Assembly: GCF_029223865.1 (NCBI RefSeq)
Contig: NZ_CP119520.1
Span: 2,976,001 to 3,040,000, forward strand
Length of the DNA stretch: 64,000 nucleotides
Reading direction: 5' to 3'
From: Telluria mixta
Lineage (GTDB): Bacteria > Pseudomonadota > Gammaproteobacteria > Burkholderiales > Burkholderiaceae_D
Shown here: positions 1-9,721 of the stretch, in pieces
How positions within the stretch are numbered: the first letter of the stretch is position 1
How the letters are laid out: each line of letters starts with the position of its first letter
Notes under the pieces: generated by a model
Databases searched by the model: none
What the model was told of the DNA's origin: nothing
What the model saw: the letters and a program-made list of their open reading frames with translations, nothing else
Made by a program: the position numbers and the translations under genes

Positions 1-996
1 GGCTTCTTTCGGCGCAGCGCACTCGGTGGCGCTGGCCGGCAGCAGCACCTTCTCCTTGCGCCATTTTTCGATCGCGCTGTCGGGCTGGTAATTGACGAGT
101 CCCATGCCCATGTCGGGCAGTTCGCTCGACGTCCAGTAGACCAGTTCCATGTCGTTGTCGCCGCCATGGCCCGTGTCGCGCATGCCCATCGCCTGGACGA
201 ACCAGGCCGTCGCCTGCGGCATCGCTTTCCACTTGAACAGTACACCCTTGCCATCGTCGCTGCGGGTCGCTTCCACTGCCGGCATCAGGTCGTGCGCGGC
301 GTCGATGTTGAACTTGAAACCGTCCACGATGCCGTCCCCGGCAAACGCATGCTCGCCCGCCATCGACGCGCCTTCCGGCAGCAGGCGCGCATCGGTCTTG
401 TTCGGCCATGCCGGGCGGCCGGGGACGGGCGTCGGGACGCGCGCCGTGGCGCCGCGATTCTGGAAGAACTTGTTGTACTGCGTGACGTCCATCCTGGCGA
501 AATCGATGACGAGAGGCTGGCCTTTACGGACTTCCGTGCCGCATCCCCAGTACAGATACATCTTCCCCTTCGGCATCTCGAACTTGGCCGGCTCGTCATC
601 CGGAATATTGCGCTCGGGCGCCTGGTGCGGTTGCGGTTCCGGCGCGAGCAGGTTCAGCGTCGGCGCCAGCCGGGAGCCGGCCGGTACGCTCTGGGTCGCC
701 GTTTTCAGATTGGTGTTATTCCGCGTCAGCAGGACGACGTCCATCCAGCGGCCCTGGCTCTGGCCCTGCGTCTGGCCAAAGGTATTGCCCCCTCCGTTGC
801 CCTTGTTGAACAGGCTACCCAGCATGCCGGCCGCGCCGCCGCCCGGCATCGCCGGCATCCCGCCCGAGAAGGTCGCGAGGTCGACATAGGCCTGGCTGAC
901 GGGCGGCTTGACTTTCTGGACGAGGTCCGCGGCCAGCGCGGGCGTCAGGGCGAACAGGCCGGACACGGCCACTGCGAGCGGTTTGAGCGAAGACAT
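1..996 (-). CDS. Secreted hypothetical protein, truncated at window edge
   Basis: The reading frame stays open from an ATG at 994-996 to the left edge, so the C-terminus is missing. A good ribosome binding site (AAGGAG) lies just upstream. The first 22 or so residues form a signal peptide ending in ALAA, so the product should be exported to the periplasm or envelope. After it comes a glycine-rich low-complexity stretch (about residues 45-75), then a region with many Pro, Lys and Met residues and a WGCG motif. I do not recognise the family. The gene is divergent from the diguanylate cyclase pair to its right. The export call is firm; the function is unknown. Confidence 0.75.
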   Translation of the reverse strand, partial: MSSLKPLAVAVSGLFALTPALAADLVQKVKPPVSQAYVDLATFSGGMPAMPGGGAAGMLGSLFNKGNGGGNTFGQTQGQSQGRWMDVVLLTRNNTNLKTATQSVPAGSRLAPTLNLLAPEPQPHQAPERNIPDDEPAKFEMPKGKMYLYWGCGTEVRKGQPLVIDFARMDVTQYNKFFQNRGATARVPTPVPGRPAWPNKTDARLLPEGASMAGEHAFAGDGIVDGFKFNIDAAHDLMPAVEATRSDDGKGVLFKWKAMPQATAWFVQAMGMRDTGHGGDNDMELVYWTSSELPDMGMGLVNYQPDSAIEKWRKEKVLLPASATECAAPKEA

Positions 997-1220
997 GGGC
1001 ACTCCTTGAGAGAAGGCCGCCATTATCTCGGCAGGTACCGCCCCGAAATAGCCCCCTCGGTGTGGGGCTCGTCATTGCCGGTCGTCGACACGGCGTCACA
1101 CAATTTGTTCGCCATCCGCACCAATTGATACCGAATGGCAACACTGCTTTTCAGTTTTATTGCATGCACCTAAACGGTGAGGTATCTTGCTGTATCGCAA
1201 GAATCTCTAAAAAACTCACC

Positions 1221-2579
1221 ATGTCGGTGTCCTCCACTGAAACCTCGCTGCAGCCCCTTGTCCGGCTCCTCGGCTATGCCCGCTATGTCTTCGCGGGCTT
1301 GCTGGTCGTCACGGTCGTCCTGCTCGTATGGCAGCGCTATGGCATGGAAAAGGTTGTCGAGTTGACCGGCGATCACTTTCCGCTGTGGGTAGAGGATGAC
1401 CGGTCAGGCGGTGGCGCTTCTGTGGCCTCGCTCGAGCGCAAAGGGCAGGATCTCATCGTGCACTGCCATATCTCGTCGAAGAGCCCGTGGCCGTACTGTA
1501 AGTTGAGTTTCAATTTCCTCAAGGAGGAGATGGGCATGGACATGTCCCGTTTCGACTTCTTGACCATCGAGGGGCGATATGCTGGGCCGGGGTCGTCGAA
1601 ATTCGGCCTGGTGCTTGCGGATATCGAAGAAGGGCTGACCCGCCTCGACCAGTGGCAAACCTACAAGATCAACCAGATCGATGCGCTCGACCTGCCGCCC
1701 GATGGCAAAGTCTTCGTGATACCGATCAAGTGGTTTGGCGTGGCGCAGTGGTGGAAGGACATGACAAAGCCGACGCTGGCGCATTCCGCAGTCAATGTCG
1801 ACAACGTCGCGCGCGCGGAATTGATGATCAATGGCGGTGGCAAGGAAGGCGAGCACGTATTCACCCTGCACGCCCTGCGCCTGCACGGCAAGATGATCAG
1901 CCGCGACACGCTGCTGATGTGGATCGTGGCCGCATGGGTGTCGTGCGCGGTCGGCTGGCTGGCGATTCTCACGCTGTCGCTGCGCACGCAACTTGCGGAC
2001 AGCCGGGCGGCTGTCGCGCTGCTCAGGACGGTCAACAAGGCGCTGGAACTCGAAGCGCGCGACCTGGCCGGACAGGCACACATCGATCCGCTCACGGGCG
2101 TGCTGAACCGGCAAGGCCTGCGTGCGGCGCTGATGAGCACGTCGAGCCTGCTGACCGATCCGATGGCAGTCGTTTTCATCGACATCGACCACTTCAAATC
2201 CATCAATGACACGCATGGCCATGATGTGGGCGACGATGTCCTGCGCAAGTTCGCCAACGTCATCTCGTCCGGCATCCGGTCGTCGGACCGCCTCGTACGC
2301 TGGGGCGGCGAGGAATTCCTTATCGTGTGTCCGATGACCAATGTGTACCAGGGACGGATTCTCGCGGAAAACCTGCGCCATGCGCTGCACCAGCAGGCGT
2401 GGCCGGCGGGCTTGCGCGTCACGGCATCGTTCGGCGTGGCGCAGCATCACGAGCGGGACGAGGTCGGCGTGGTCATCAAACATGCCGACGAGGCGCTGTA
2501 TCGCGCCAAGCAGGACGGCCGCGACCGCGTATGCGCGCACATCCCGGCGGACATGATCGCGAATGCCAAGGCGGCCTGA
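1221..2579 (+). CDS. Membrane diguanylate cyclase (first of tandem pair)
   Basis: The protein has 452 residues. A transmembrane helix near residues 20-42 is followed by a roughly 200-residue periplasmic region of no family I recognise, a second helix near residues 230-255, a short coiled linker and a C-terminal GGDEF domain. The active-site motif is GGEEF at residues 362-366, and an RSSD inhibitory-site motif lies exactly five residues before it. By family knowledge it should make c-di-GMP with product inhibition. The start at 1221 was chosen over an in-frame upstream start because it matches the start of the downstream paralogue. The neighbour 21 bp downstream has the same length and architecture, so the two are a tandem duplication and probably co-transcribed. 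The signal sensed is unknown. Confidence 0.9.
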   Translation: MSVSSTETSLQPLVRLLGYARYVFAGLLVVTVVLLVWQRYGMEKVVELTGDHFPLWVEDDRSGGGASVASLERKGQDLIVHCHISSKSPWPYCKLSFNFLKEEMGMDMSRFDFLTIEGRYAGPGSSKFGLVLADIEEGLTRLDQWQTYKINQIDALDLPPDGKVFVIPIKWFGVAQWWKDMTKPTLAHSAVNVDNVARAELMINGGGKEGEHVFTLHALRLHGKMISRDTLLMWIVAAWVSCAVGWLAILTLSLRTQLADSRAAVALLRTVNKALELEARDLAGQAHIDPLTGVLNRQGLRAALMSTSSLLTDPMAVVFIDIDHFKSINDTHGHDVGDDVLRKFANVISSGIRSSDRLVRWGGEEFLIVCPMTNVYQGRILAENLRHALHQQAWPAGLRVTASFGVAQHHERDEVGVVIKHADEALYRAKQDGRDRVCAHIPADMIANAKAA

Positions 2580-2600
2580 CGTCACTCGCGTATAACAATC

Positions 2601-3959
2601 ATGTCCGCGTCTATCGCTTCGCTTCAGCCGTTAGCCCGTATCGTCGGATATGCCCGTTACGTGTTCGGTGGACTGCTGCTGCTGACGATAGTTCTGCTCA
2701 CCTGGCAGCGCGTTGGCATGGAGACGGTGGTCGAGCTGACCAGCGATCATTTCCCGGTCTGGATCGAGGATGATCGCAGCAGCAGCAGCGAAGGCGGCGC
2801 CTCGGTCGGGTCGATCGAAAAGAAAGGGCGCGACCTGGTCGTTCATTGCCATATCGTCCCGAAGTACGGATGGCCGTATTGCAAACTCACGTTCAATCTT
2901 CTCAAGGGGAATGTGGGTATGGACATGTCAACGTTCGATTACATGACCATCGACGGACACTATGCCGGCACCGGGAACCCAGGCTTCAGTCTGGCCCTGG
3001 CCCAGGTCGAGGAAGGATTGACGCGGCTCGACCAGTGGGAAACCTTCAAGGTCCACCAGGTCGATAAGCTCGATTTGCCGGCCGACGGCAAGTTGCTGAT
3101 TCCGCTCAAATGGTTCGCTGTGGCACCGTGGTGGAAGGACATGGTCAAGCCGTCGATGGAGCACGCGGCCGTCAATGTCGACAATGTCGCGCGCGTCGAG
3201 TTGCTGATCAGGGGCGACGGCAAGGACGGCGAGCACGTGTTCACGTTGCGCCGGCTGCAATTGCACGGCAAGGCGATCGCCTTGAATACATTGTTGATGG
3301 GACTGGTGAGCGCCTGGATCCTGTGCGCCGTCGGCTGGCTGGTGGCCGTCACGCTGTCGTTGCGTACGGAATTGAAGGACCGGGAGACGGCCATCACATT
3401 GCTCAAAGAGGTCAACAAGGCGCTGGAGCTCGAGGCGCGCGACCTGGCCGGGCAGGCGCACATCGATCCGCTGACAGGCGCGCTGAACCGGCAAGGCCTG
3501 CGTGCGGTGCTGATGAGTACGTCGAGCCTGCTGGCCGATCCGATGGCCGTGGTCTTCATCGACATCGACCACTTCAAATCGATCAATGACACGCATGGCC
3601 ATGACGTGGGCGACGATGTGCTGCGCAAGTTCGCCAACGTCATCGCGTCCGGCATCCGTTCGTCGGACCGCTTCGTGCGCTGGGGCGGCGAGGAATTCCT
3701 CATCGTCTGTCCGATGACCAACGTGCACCAGGGACGGACCCTCGCGGAAAACCTGCGCCGCGCGCTGCACCAGCAGGCGTGGCCGGCCGGCCTGCGCGTC
3801 ACGGCGTCGTTCGGCGTGGCGCAGCATCACGAGCGCGACGAGGTCGGCGTCGTCATCAAACATGCCGACGAGGCGCTGTATCGCGCCAAGCAGGGCGGCC
3901 GCGACCGTGTATGCGCCCATCTTCCGGGCGACATGATCGCGTCCGCCGAAGCCGCCTGA
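2601..3959 (+). CDS. Membrane diguanylate cyclase (second of tandem pair)
   Basis: A 452-residue paralogue of the preceding gene, with the same order: helix, periplasmic sensor region, helix, GGDEF domain with GGEEF at 362-366 and the RSSD inhibitory motif. The periplasmic half has diverged clearly, while the last 180 or so residues are almost identical, also at DNA level. The likely explanation is gene conversion or selection for one catalytic module behind two different sensors. It starts 21 bp after the first gene's stop without a convincing ribosome binding site, which fits translation as part of the same transcript. The periplasmic region carries an extra serine-rich insertion (SSSSEGG). 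Confidence 0.9.
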   Translation: MSASIASLQPLARIVGYARYVFGGLLLLTIVLLTWQRVGMETVVELTSDHFPVWIEDDRSSSSEGGASVGSIEKKGRDLVVHCHIVPKYGWPYCKLTFNLLKGNVGMDMSTFDYMTIDGHYAGTGNPGFSLALAQVEEGLTRLDQWETFKVHQVDKLDLPADGKLLIPLKWFAVAPWWKDMVKPSMEHAAVNVDNVARVELLIRGDGKDGEHVFTLRRLQLHGKAIALNTLLMGLVSAWILCAVGWLVAVTLSLRTELKDRETAITLLKEVNKALELEARDLAGQAHIDPLTGALNRQGLRAVLMSTSSLLADPMAVVFIDIDHFKSINDTHGHDVGDDVLRKFANVIASGIRSSDRFVRWGGEEFLIVCPMTNVHQGRTLAENLRRALHQQAWPAGLRVTASFGVAQHHERDEVGVVIKHADEALYRAKQGGRDRVCAHLPGDMIASAEAA

Positions 3960-3973
3960 CGTTACAGCGCGAA

Positions 3974-4555
3974 CTACAGCGTTATTTCGGTCCCGAGCCG
4001 CTTGAGGAATTGCGCGATCCATTGCGGATGCGCGGGCCAGGCAGGGGCGGTGACGAGGTTGCCGTCGGTGACCGCCTGGTCGACCGGGATGTCGGCGTAT
4101 TCTCCGCCGGCCAGCTTGACCTCCGGCGCGCACGCGGGATAGGCCGATACGCGCTTGCCGCGGATGACGTCGGCTGCCGCCAGCAGTTGGGCGCCGTGGC
4201 AGACCGCGGCGATGGGCTTGTCGGCGTGGGCAAAGCCCCGCACCAGCGCGATCACTTGCGGATCGAGGCGCAGGTATTCCGGTGCGCGGCCGCCCGCGAT
4301 GACGAGGGCGTCGTAGTCGTCGGCGCTCGCTTCGGAAAAATCGGCGTTCAGCGCGAACTGGTGGCCGGGCTTTTCCGTGTAGGTCTGGTCGCCTTCGAAA
4401 TCGTGGATCGCGGTCTTGACCTTGTCGCCCTTCTTCTTGCCGGGGCAGACGGCGTGCACCGTGTGGCCCACCGCCAGCAGTGCCTGGAACGGCACCATGG
4501 TTTCGTAATCTTCCGCAAAATCGCCGGTCAACAACAGGATCTTTTTCGCTGCCAT
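3974..4555 (-). CDS. DJ-1/PfpI family protein
   Basis: The 193-residue length is typical of single-domain DJ-1/PfpI proteins. The N-terminus [18 protein letters not shown] matches the Rossmann-like opening of the family. The nucleophile elbow AVCHGAQLL puts the reactive cysteine at residue 119, followed by His120. Family members act as cytoplasmic deglycases, glyoxalase-like enzymes or stress chaperones; the sequence alone does not say which. AAGGAG stands upstream of the ATG, which supports this start over a longer in-frame extension. The gene converges with the diguanylate cyclase pair, 14 bp from its stop, and appears to be a single transcription unit. Confidence 0.9.
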   Translation of the reverse strand: MAAKKILLLTGDFAEDYETMVPFQALLAVGHTVHAVCPGKKKGDKVKTAIHDFEGDQTYTEKPGHQFALNADFSEASADDYDALVIAGGRAPEYLRLDPQVIALVRGFAHADKPIAAVCHGAQLLAAADVIRGKRVSAYPACAPEVKLAGGEYADIPVDQAVTDGNLVTAPAWPAHPQWIAQFLKRLGTEITL

Positions 4556-4684
4556 CGTGTGTTCTCCTTAAAGAGGTTCCCCTGGACTTGCCTCGACAAG
4601 ATACCATCGTCGCGCGGGCGCCGTAAGGCTTGATGTTCGGCACGGTTTGTTGCCGGAATCGGACCCGCAGCTATGGAGCTTTCG

Positions 4685-5068
4685 ATGACCGTGGATGAAC
4701 TGAAATCGCTCGCCGACGCCTCGGCCGCCGTGACGCAGCCGTGCGCCTGCGCCATCGACACCTATCGGGAATGGACGCGCGTGCCGGTGGATTTTCCGGA
4801 GTCGCACATGCGCACGGTGGGGACGCTCGTCGACGATCCGTACGGCGAACCCACGTTCGCCGAGTACCATCCGGATGGCACGACGTCCTGGTCGGCGGAC
4901 GCGCCGATCGCGCCGCGCCACTATCCCTACAACCGCGCTCAGGTGATGCAATGCACCGTGTGCGGGCGCTGCGCGTTACGTTATGTGGAGGCGGGCGGCT
5001 ACTACGTCGAGCCGCGGATCCGGGCGCTCGATCCGCGCCTGATCGTGGACGTGCCCGCGCCGGATTGA
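4685..5068 (+). CDS. Hypothetical protein with C-terminal Cys cluster
   Basis: I do not recognise this protein of about 127 residues. It contains CACAID near the start and CTVCGRCALRY near residue 90; the CxxCxxC spacing could bind zinc or an Fe-S cluster. There is no signal peptide or membrane helix, so it is probably cytoplasmic. The ATG at 4685 was chosen because GGAG lies six bases upstream; an in-frame ATG at 4673 would add four residues. It runs divergent from the DJ-1 gene and converges with the GGDEF-EAL gene, ending 7 bp from that gene's stop. Confidence 0.65.
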   Translation: MTVDELKSLADASAAVTQPCACAIDTYREWTRVPVDFPESHMRTVGTLVDDPYGEPTFAEYHPDGTTSWSADAPIAPRHYPYNRAQVMQCTVCGRCALRYVEAGGYYVEPRIRALDPRLIVDVPAPD

Positions 5069-5075
5069 ACGCGGC

Positions 5076-6941
5076 TCAGGCGGCCGGCACGCGCTCCTCG
5101 AGCACGCGCGCACGCAGCGCCGCCAGCGGCAGCGGACGCGCCAGCAGGTAGCCCTGCACGTAGTCGCAGCCCGCCTGGCGCAGCCATTCGAACTGCTCGG
5201 GTTCCTCGACGCCCTCGGCCACCACGGTGAGGTTGAAACCGTGGGCGAGGGCGATCACGGCGCCGGCGATCGTCGTGCCGGACGTGGGCAGCAGGCGGAC
5301 GAAGCTGCGGTCGATCTTGAGATGGTTGATCGGGAAGGTCTGCAGATAGGCGAGCGACGAATAGCCGGTGCCGAAGTCGTCGATCGACAGGCGCACGCCC
5401 AGCGCGCGCACGTTGTGCATGAAATCGACGGCGCCGTCCAGGTCTTCCATCAGCATGCTTTCCGTGAGCTCCAGTTCGAGCCGGTCCGGGGGCAGGCCGG
5501 TCTGCGCCAGCGTGCGCTCGACGACGCCGATGAAGTCGCGGTCGCGCAGCTGGCGCGCCGAGACGTTGACGGCCATGCTGAGCCACGTGCCGGTCTGCCG
5601 GTATAACGCGACGGCGTCGCGGCAGGCGCGTTCCAGCACCCACTTGCCGACTTCGACGATCAAGCCGCTTTCCTCGGCGATGGGAATGAACTCGGCCGGC
5701 GAAATATAACCCTGGTCGGGATGCGGCCAGCGCAGCAGCGCTTCCACGCCGACCATCTTGCGCGAGCCGCAGGCGTATTGCGGCTGGTAGCACAGTTCCA
5801 GCAGGCCGGCCTCGAGGTGGCGGCGCAGGTCGCGGTCCAGGCGAGCGCGCCGCTGCGTGGCGAGGATCATCTCGCGCTCGAACACGGCCACCGTGTCGCG
5901 GCCCTTGCCCTTGGCGCGGTAGAGGGCGGCGTCGGCGTTGCTGAGCAGTTCGCTCATCGTGTGCGCGTCGTCCGGGAACACGCAGGCGCCGATGCTGGCC
6001 GTGGGCGTCACTTCCTGGCCCTCGACCTGCAGCGGCTGGCGCAGGCCGGCCACGATGCGCTGGCCCACGCGTTCCAGCTCGGCCGCATCCTCGAGCGGGG
6101 CGACGATGACGGCGAATTCGTCGCCGCCGATGCGGCCAATGCGGTCGCTGGGGCGTGCCGTCGCGCGCAGCACGCTCGCGACCTGGCGCAGCAGGCGGTC
6201 GCCAGCGGCGTGGCCGGCCGTGTCGTTGACGACCTTGAAGTTGTCGAGGTCGATCAAGAGCAGGCCGATGCGGCCGCCGCTTTCCGTGCGCATGGCGATT
6301 TCCAGCTCCAGCGCCTCGTAGGTGCAGCGGCGGTTCGGCAGGTCGGTCACGGTGTCCGTGTAGGCCAGGTGCTTCAGCTGCGATTCGGCGCGGCGCATGC
6401 GCGCCTTGGAGCGGCGCGTGAGCACCCACGTCGTCACCAGCGCGCCCAGCGAGGCCAGGGCCAGCAGGGCGCCGTAGCGCAGCAGGCCGTTGCGGATGCC
6501 GACCGTGTCGGCCGTCAGCACGACCCGGCCCAGCGCCATGCCGCGATAGCGGATGGGACGCGCCACCGACAGCGGCGTGAACAGCGTCCAGTCGCGCAGC
6601 AGCGACGGCGTGTCGTCGACGGCGCCGTTGCGGTATGCGGCGAATTCGACGTCCTGGCGGTCGTACACGGTGGCAGCGGCCAGGAACGACGAGTGGCGGA
6701 ACGAGCGCAGCATCTCGTGCGCCGCGTCCTGGTCGTGGAACATCAGCGTGGCCGCGACGTTGTCGGCAATGATCGCGGCCTGCACGGTGAGGTCGTCGGT
6801 GAGATTGCGGCGCAGCGCGACGAACTGGTAAGCCAGCAGGATGCAGCAGGCCACGCCGAGCGCGGCGGCCGCGGCCAGCAGCTGGCCCTTGCCGAGCATG
6901 CGGCTCAGTTCCCCGGTGCGGCGTGCCGTCGTCGGGTTCAT
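5076..6941 (-). CDS. Membrane GGDEF-EAL protein with YfiN-like sensor region
   Basis: The protein has 621 residues. A transmembrane helix (about 20-42), a periplasmic region of about 110 residues resembling the CHASE8 sensor of YfiN-type proteins, and a second helix (about 153-175) precede a GGDEF domain and an EAL domain. GGDEF is intact at 272-276 with an RPSD inhibitory site five residues before it. The EAL domain starts at 400-402 and keeps DDFGTGYSS, the KIDRSFV segment and EGVE, so both cyclase and phosphodiesterase activities are possible. I see no clear HAMP domain. Its ATG overlaps the stop of the yfiR-like gene by four bases, so it is the last gene of a three-gene operon. Modelled on YfiBNR, the periplasmic partner probably controls it; that is inference. 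Confidence 0.92.
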   Translation of the reverse strand: MNPTTARRTGELSRMLGKGQLLAAAAALGVACCILLAYQFVALRRNLTDDLTVQAAIIADNVAATLMFHDQDAAHEMLRSFRHSSFLAAATVYDRQDVEFAAYRNGAVDDTPSLLRDWTLFTPLSVARPIRYRGMALGRVVLTADTVGIRNGLLRYGALLALASLGALVTTWVLTRRSKARMRRAESQLKHLAYTDTVTDLPNRRCTYEALELEIAMRTESGGRIGLLLIDLDNFKVVNDTAGHAAGDRLLRQVASVLRATARPSDRIGRIGGDEFAVIVAPLEDAAELERVGQRIVAGLRQPLQVEGQEVTPTASIGACVFPDDAHTMSELLSNADAALYRAKGKGRDTVAVFEREMILATQRRARLDRDLRRHLEAGLLELCYQPQYACGSRKMVGVEALLRWPHPDQGYISPAEFIPIAEESGLIVEVGKWVLERACRDAVALYRQTGTWLSMAVNVSARQLRDRDFIGVVERTLAQTGLPPDRLELELTESMLMEDLDGAVDFMHNVRALGVRLSIDDFGTGYSSLAYLQTFPINHLKIDRSFVRLLPTSGTTIAGAVIALAHGFNLTVVAEGVEEPEQFEWLRQAGCDYVQGYLLARPLPLAALRARVLEERVPAA

Positions 6942-7426
6942 AGCACGTTCCTCGCCAGGCGCAGCAGGTGGGACGAAAAGCGCAGGCCGCTCTTCGCCGC
7001 TTCCTGCGTGTCGATGTCGAAGCGGATGTGTTCATCATCCTCGACGAGCGTGATGGCGGCCTTGCTGCCGGCACCGTCGCGCACGACGAGCACGCCCCCC
7101 GTAAGCAGCGCCGGCCGCTCCATGGCGCGCGGCAGCACGGCGATGTCGCAGCGCGCGGCTTTCGGATGCGCGAGTTCGGTCACGGTCCAGGGTCGGCCGT
7201 TGACCGGCTTGCCGTTCAGGGCGTTCAGCCCGGACCAGAGCGGGTTGTCGGGATTCGTGCACACGAACAGCGGCCCCTTGCCGGCGGCATCGGGCCAGGT
7301 CGTGAACATGGCGAAGTTGAAGATGTACGCCGCCTTCAGGTCCTTGCCGTCGACCTGGGCGCGGCACATGCCGGCCGCCAGGCCCAGGCCGGCTACGATC
7401 GCAAGGAAGGAGAGGGCGCGGACCAT
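6938..7426 (-). CDS. YfiR/DUF4154 family periplasmic protein
   Basis: A protein of 162 residues with an N-terminal signal peptide (cleavage near CRAQ). The core begins [15 protein letters not shown], a hallmark of the YfiR/DUF4154 family, and ends with the typical conserved segment [17 protein letters not shown]. Two conserved-looking cysteines (in VCTNP and ARCDIAV) could form a disulfide. YfiR in Pseudomonas is a periplasmic inhibitor of the diguanylate cyclase YfiN. Here the gene sits between a TonB-dependent receptor (2 bp gap) and a membrane GGDEF-EAL protein (4-base overlap). That context supports a similar periplasmic relay role, by inference. Confidence 0.9.
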   Translation of the reverse strand: MVRALSFLAIVAGLGLAAGMCRAQVDGKDLKAAYIFNFAMFTTWPDAAGKGPLFVCTNPDNPLWSGLNALNGKPVNGRPWTVTELAHPKAARCDIAVLPRAMERPALLTGGVLVVRDGAGSKAAITLVEDDEHIRFDIDTQEAAKSGLRFSSHLLRLARNVL

Positions 7427-7428
7427 CG

Positions 7429-9450
7429 TCAGAACCGCCAGTCGAGTTTCGCGGCCAGCGTGCGGCCTTCGCGCGCGAGCGCGGTCTGCACGAATGCGGG
7501 GCCGGCCACGTCGGCATAGTGCTTGCCGGTGGCGTTGTAGGCGGAGAGCGACAGCTCGGCGCGCGGCAGCAGCCGCAGCGCGGAGAGCGTGACGTTGGCG
7601 ACGCAGTACCCGCCGGCCGCGCCCTGGTCGGCCAGGCGCTTGCCGCTGCACAGCAGCTCGGCGCCGACGCGGCCGCCGCGCCAGCCCAGCGGCGCCGTGA
7701 GGTTCGCCTTGGCCAGGTGGCGCGGGGAATCGATCAGGGGTACGCCGCCGGTGCCGCGTGCCAGCTGCCAGGAATAGCTGGCGCGCAGGCGCACGGCGCC
7801 GAAGTCGCGGTCGAGCGCGGCCTCGAGGCCGCGGGCGTCGGCATGGTCGATGTTGCGGAAGATGAGCATGCCCGTGCCCGGGTCGATCTGCTGGCTGATC
7901 AGGTCGTCCACGGCGTAGCGGAACAGCGACAGCGTCGCATGGCCGCCGCCCGCGAGCATGTGTTCCAGCACCAGTTCGCGCGTCGCGATCTTTTCCGGGC
8001 GCAGGTTCGGGTTGGGGAGCAGGCCGCCCGCCATGTCCGGCAGCGCGTAATACATCTCGTAGGCGTTGGCCGCGCGGAAGGCGCTGCCCGCGATCAGCTT
8101 GACGGTGTCGGCCGGCGTCGCCTTGTACACGACGGCCACACGCGGGCTGAAGCGATGCATCTCCGGGTCTTCGCGGTTGTCGTAGCGCACGCCGGCGTTG
8201 ACGAGGAAGCCGGCCGGCAGGCGGATCTCGTCTTCCACGAACACGGCGCGGCGCATCGCGTCGCGGTGGTCCTGCAGCAGCAATTCGTAGGGCTGCTCGT
8301 TGTAGTTGACCTGGTCGCGGTGCGCATCGCGACCCAGCTCGGCGCCGATCACGATCTTCTGGCCCGGCAGGTTCGTCAGGGTCGCATGCGCGCTGGCGTC
8401 GTACCAGCGCGCGTGGGCGCCGTCGATGTTCAGGCGCGGCACGCCTTCGGTGTCCGGATACCAGCCTGGGCCGCGATAATCGGCCTGGCCCGACTGCAGC
8501 TGCACCGCGAGCGCCAGCGCCGGTGCGAGCTGGCGGTTCCACGCCACGCCGATGCTCGTCTGCGTGTCGCGCGTGCTGTCGGGCGCGTTGAAGACGGCGC
8601 CGAACGAGGCGGTCGGGACCCCTTTGGTGCGCGCGACGTGGCTCGCCGACAGCGTCACGCCGCCGTAACTGCCCTTGACGAGGAAGTTCTGGGCGCGGTC
8701 CCAGTCGAGGTGGCGGGCGATGCCGCCGTTGGTCTCGGGGGTGTCGAACTCCGGGTAATACAGGTCGCGGCCCGTGCGGTTGAAGGCGCTGGCGGACAGC
8801 AGCAGGTCGGCGCCGTTCTGGCCATGCCAGCCGTAGCTGGTGCGGGCCTTGCGCTCGCCCTGGCCGGCCACGGTGACGGCGCCCTGGATGCCGGACATGC
8901 CGCTGCCGTCGCGCGTGACGACGTTGATCACGCCGAACAGCGCGTTCGAGCCATACACGGCCGAGCCGGGGCCGGGCACGAATTCGATGCGCTTGACCAT
9001 GTCCATGTCGATCAGGCCCTCGGTGCCGATGAGGGCCTGGTCGTACACGGCGTCGTTGATGCGCATGCCGTCGACCAGCAGCAGGAAACGGCTGTTGTAG
9101 TCGCCCGGACGCAGGAAGCCGCGCGCGCCAAGGTACGTGTAGTTGCGGTCGTTCGTCACGTACAGGCCGGGCAGCGTGGCCAGCGCGTCGGCCAGCGTGC
9201 GCCAGCCATGGTCGCGGATGTCGGACGCCGTGAGCACGACCACGGACGATGGCGCATCGCTGATCGGCTGGGCGAATTTCGAGGCGGCCGTCACGACCCG
9301 CATCTGCATCAGTTCCTCGAGGGGAATCGTGCTCAGCGTACGGATGTCGCCAGTGTCCGTGTCCGCGCCGGCGAACGCCACGGTGGGGCAGGCCAGTATG
9401 GCGGTGCAGACGATGACGGGCAGGGTACGTGACGACATGGATGTGGACAT
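7429..9450 (-). CDS. TonB-dependent outer-membrane receptor
   Basis: The protein has 673 residues: a signal peptide ending in VAFAGA, a plug domain (about residues 55-175, with SVVVLTASDI, ALATLPGLYVT and GPGSAVYGSNALFGVINVVT) and a beta-barrel ending in a terminal phenylalanine (KLDWRF). It would import or sense a ligand across the outer membrane using TonB. There is no extended N-terminal signalling domain of the FecA type. It is the first gene of an operon with the yfiR-like and GGDEF-EAL genes, so it may report ligand binding to c-di-GMP turnover rather than only transport. The substrate cannot be read from the sequence; metal, siderophore and other small ligands are all possible. Confidence 0.93.
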   Translation of the reverse strand: MSTSMSSRTLPVIVCTAILACPTVAFAGADTDTGDIRTLSTIPLEELMQMRVVTAASKFAQPISDAPSSVVVLTASDIRDHGWRTLADALATLPGLYVTNDRNYTYLGARGFLRPGDYNSRFLLLVDGMRINDAVYDQALIGTEGLIDMDMVKRIEFVPGPGSAVYGSNALFGVINVVTRDGSGMSGIQGAVTVAGQGERKARTSYGWHGQNGADLLLSASAFNRTGRDLYYPEFDTPETNGGIARHLDWDRAQNFLVKGSYGGVTLSASHVARTKGVPTASFGAVFNAPDSTRDTQTSIGVAWNRQLAPALALAVQLQSGQADYRGPGWYPDTEGVPRLNIDGAHARWYDASAHATLTNLPGQKIVIGAELGRDAHRDQVNYNEQPYELLLQDHRDAMRRAVFVEDEIRLPAGFLVNAGVRYDNREDPEMHRFSPRVAVVYKATPADTVKLIAGSAFRAANAYEMYYALPDMAGGLLPNPNLRPEKIATRELVLEHMLAGGGHATLSLFRYAVDDLISQQIDPGTGMLIFRNIDHADARGLEAALDRDFGAVRLRASYSWQLARGTGGVPLIDSPRHLAKANLTAPLGWRGGRVGAELLCSGKRLADQGAAGGYCVANVTLSALRLLPRAELSLSAYNATGKHYADVAGPAFVQTALAREGRTLAAKLDWRF

Positions 9451-9721
9451 GGGATGACGAAGGCCGGCGGTGACGCCCCGTCTTTTGTAAATTGTTTCAA
9501 ATAATCACATGTCAGTACTATAGAGAAACTTTCGCAATGTGGCACCGAAAAGTTGCATCAAAAAGACAGAATAGCGTATTTATGGCAAGCATCATTCCAT
9601 ATTGCACCAAAACTGGGCGGTTACACTCACTTGCAATTGATACTGTTTCACTCTTTCCACATCCGGGCATGACCGTTACTCTGTACACATGTTTGTTACA
9701 ACGATATGTAAGGGGAACACC

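Noticed and set aside
5721..7592. A 623-codon + strand frame across the GGDEF-EAL and YfiR genes
   Set aside because: It spans two real genes and their junction; composition is typical of a GC shadow.
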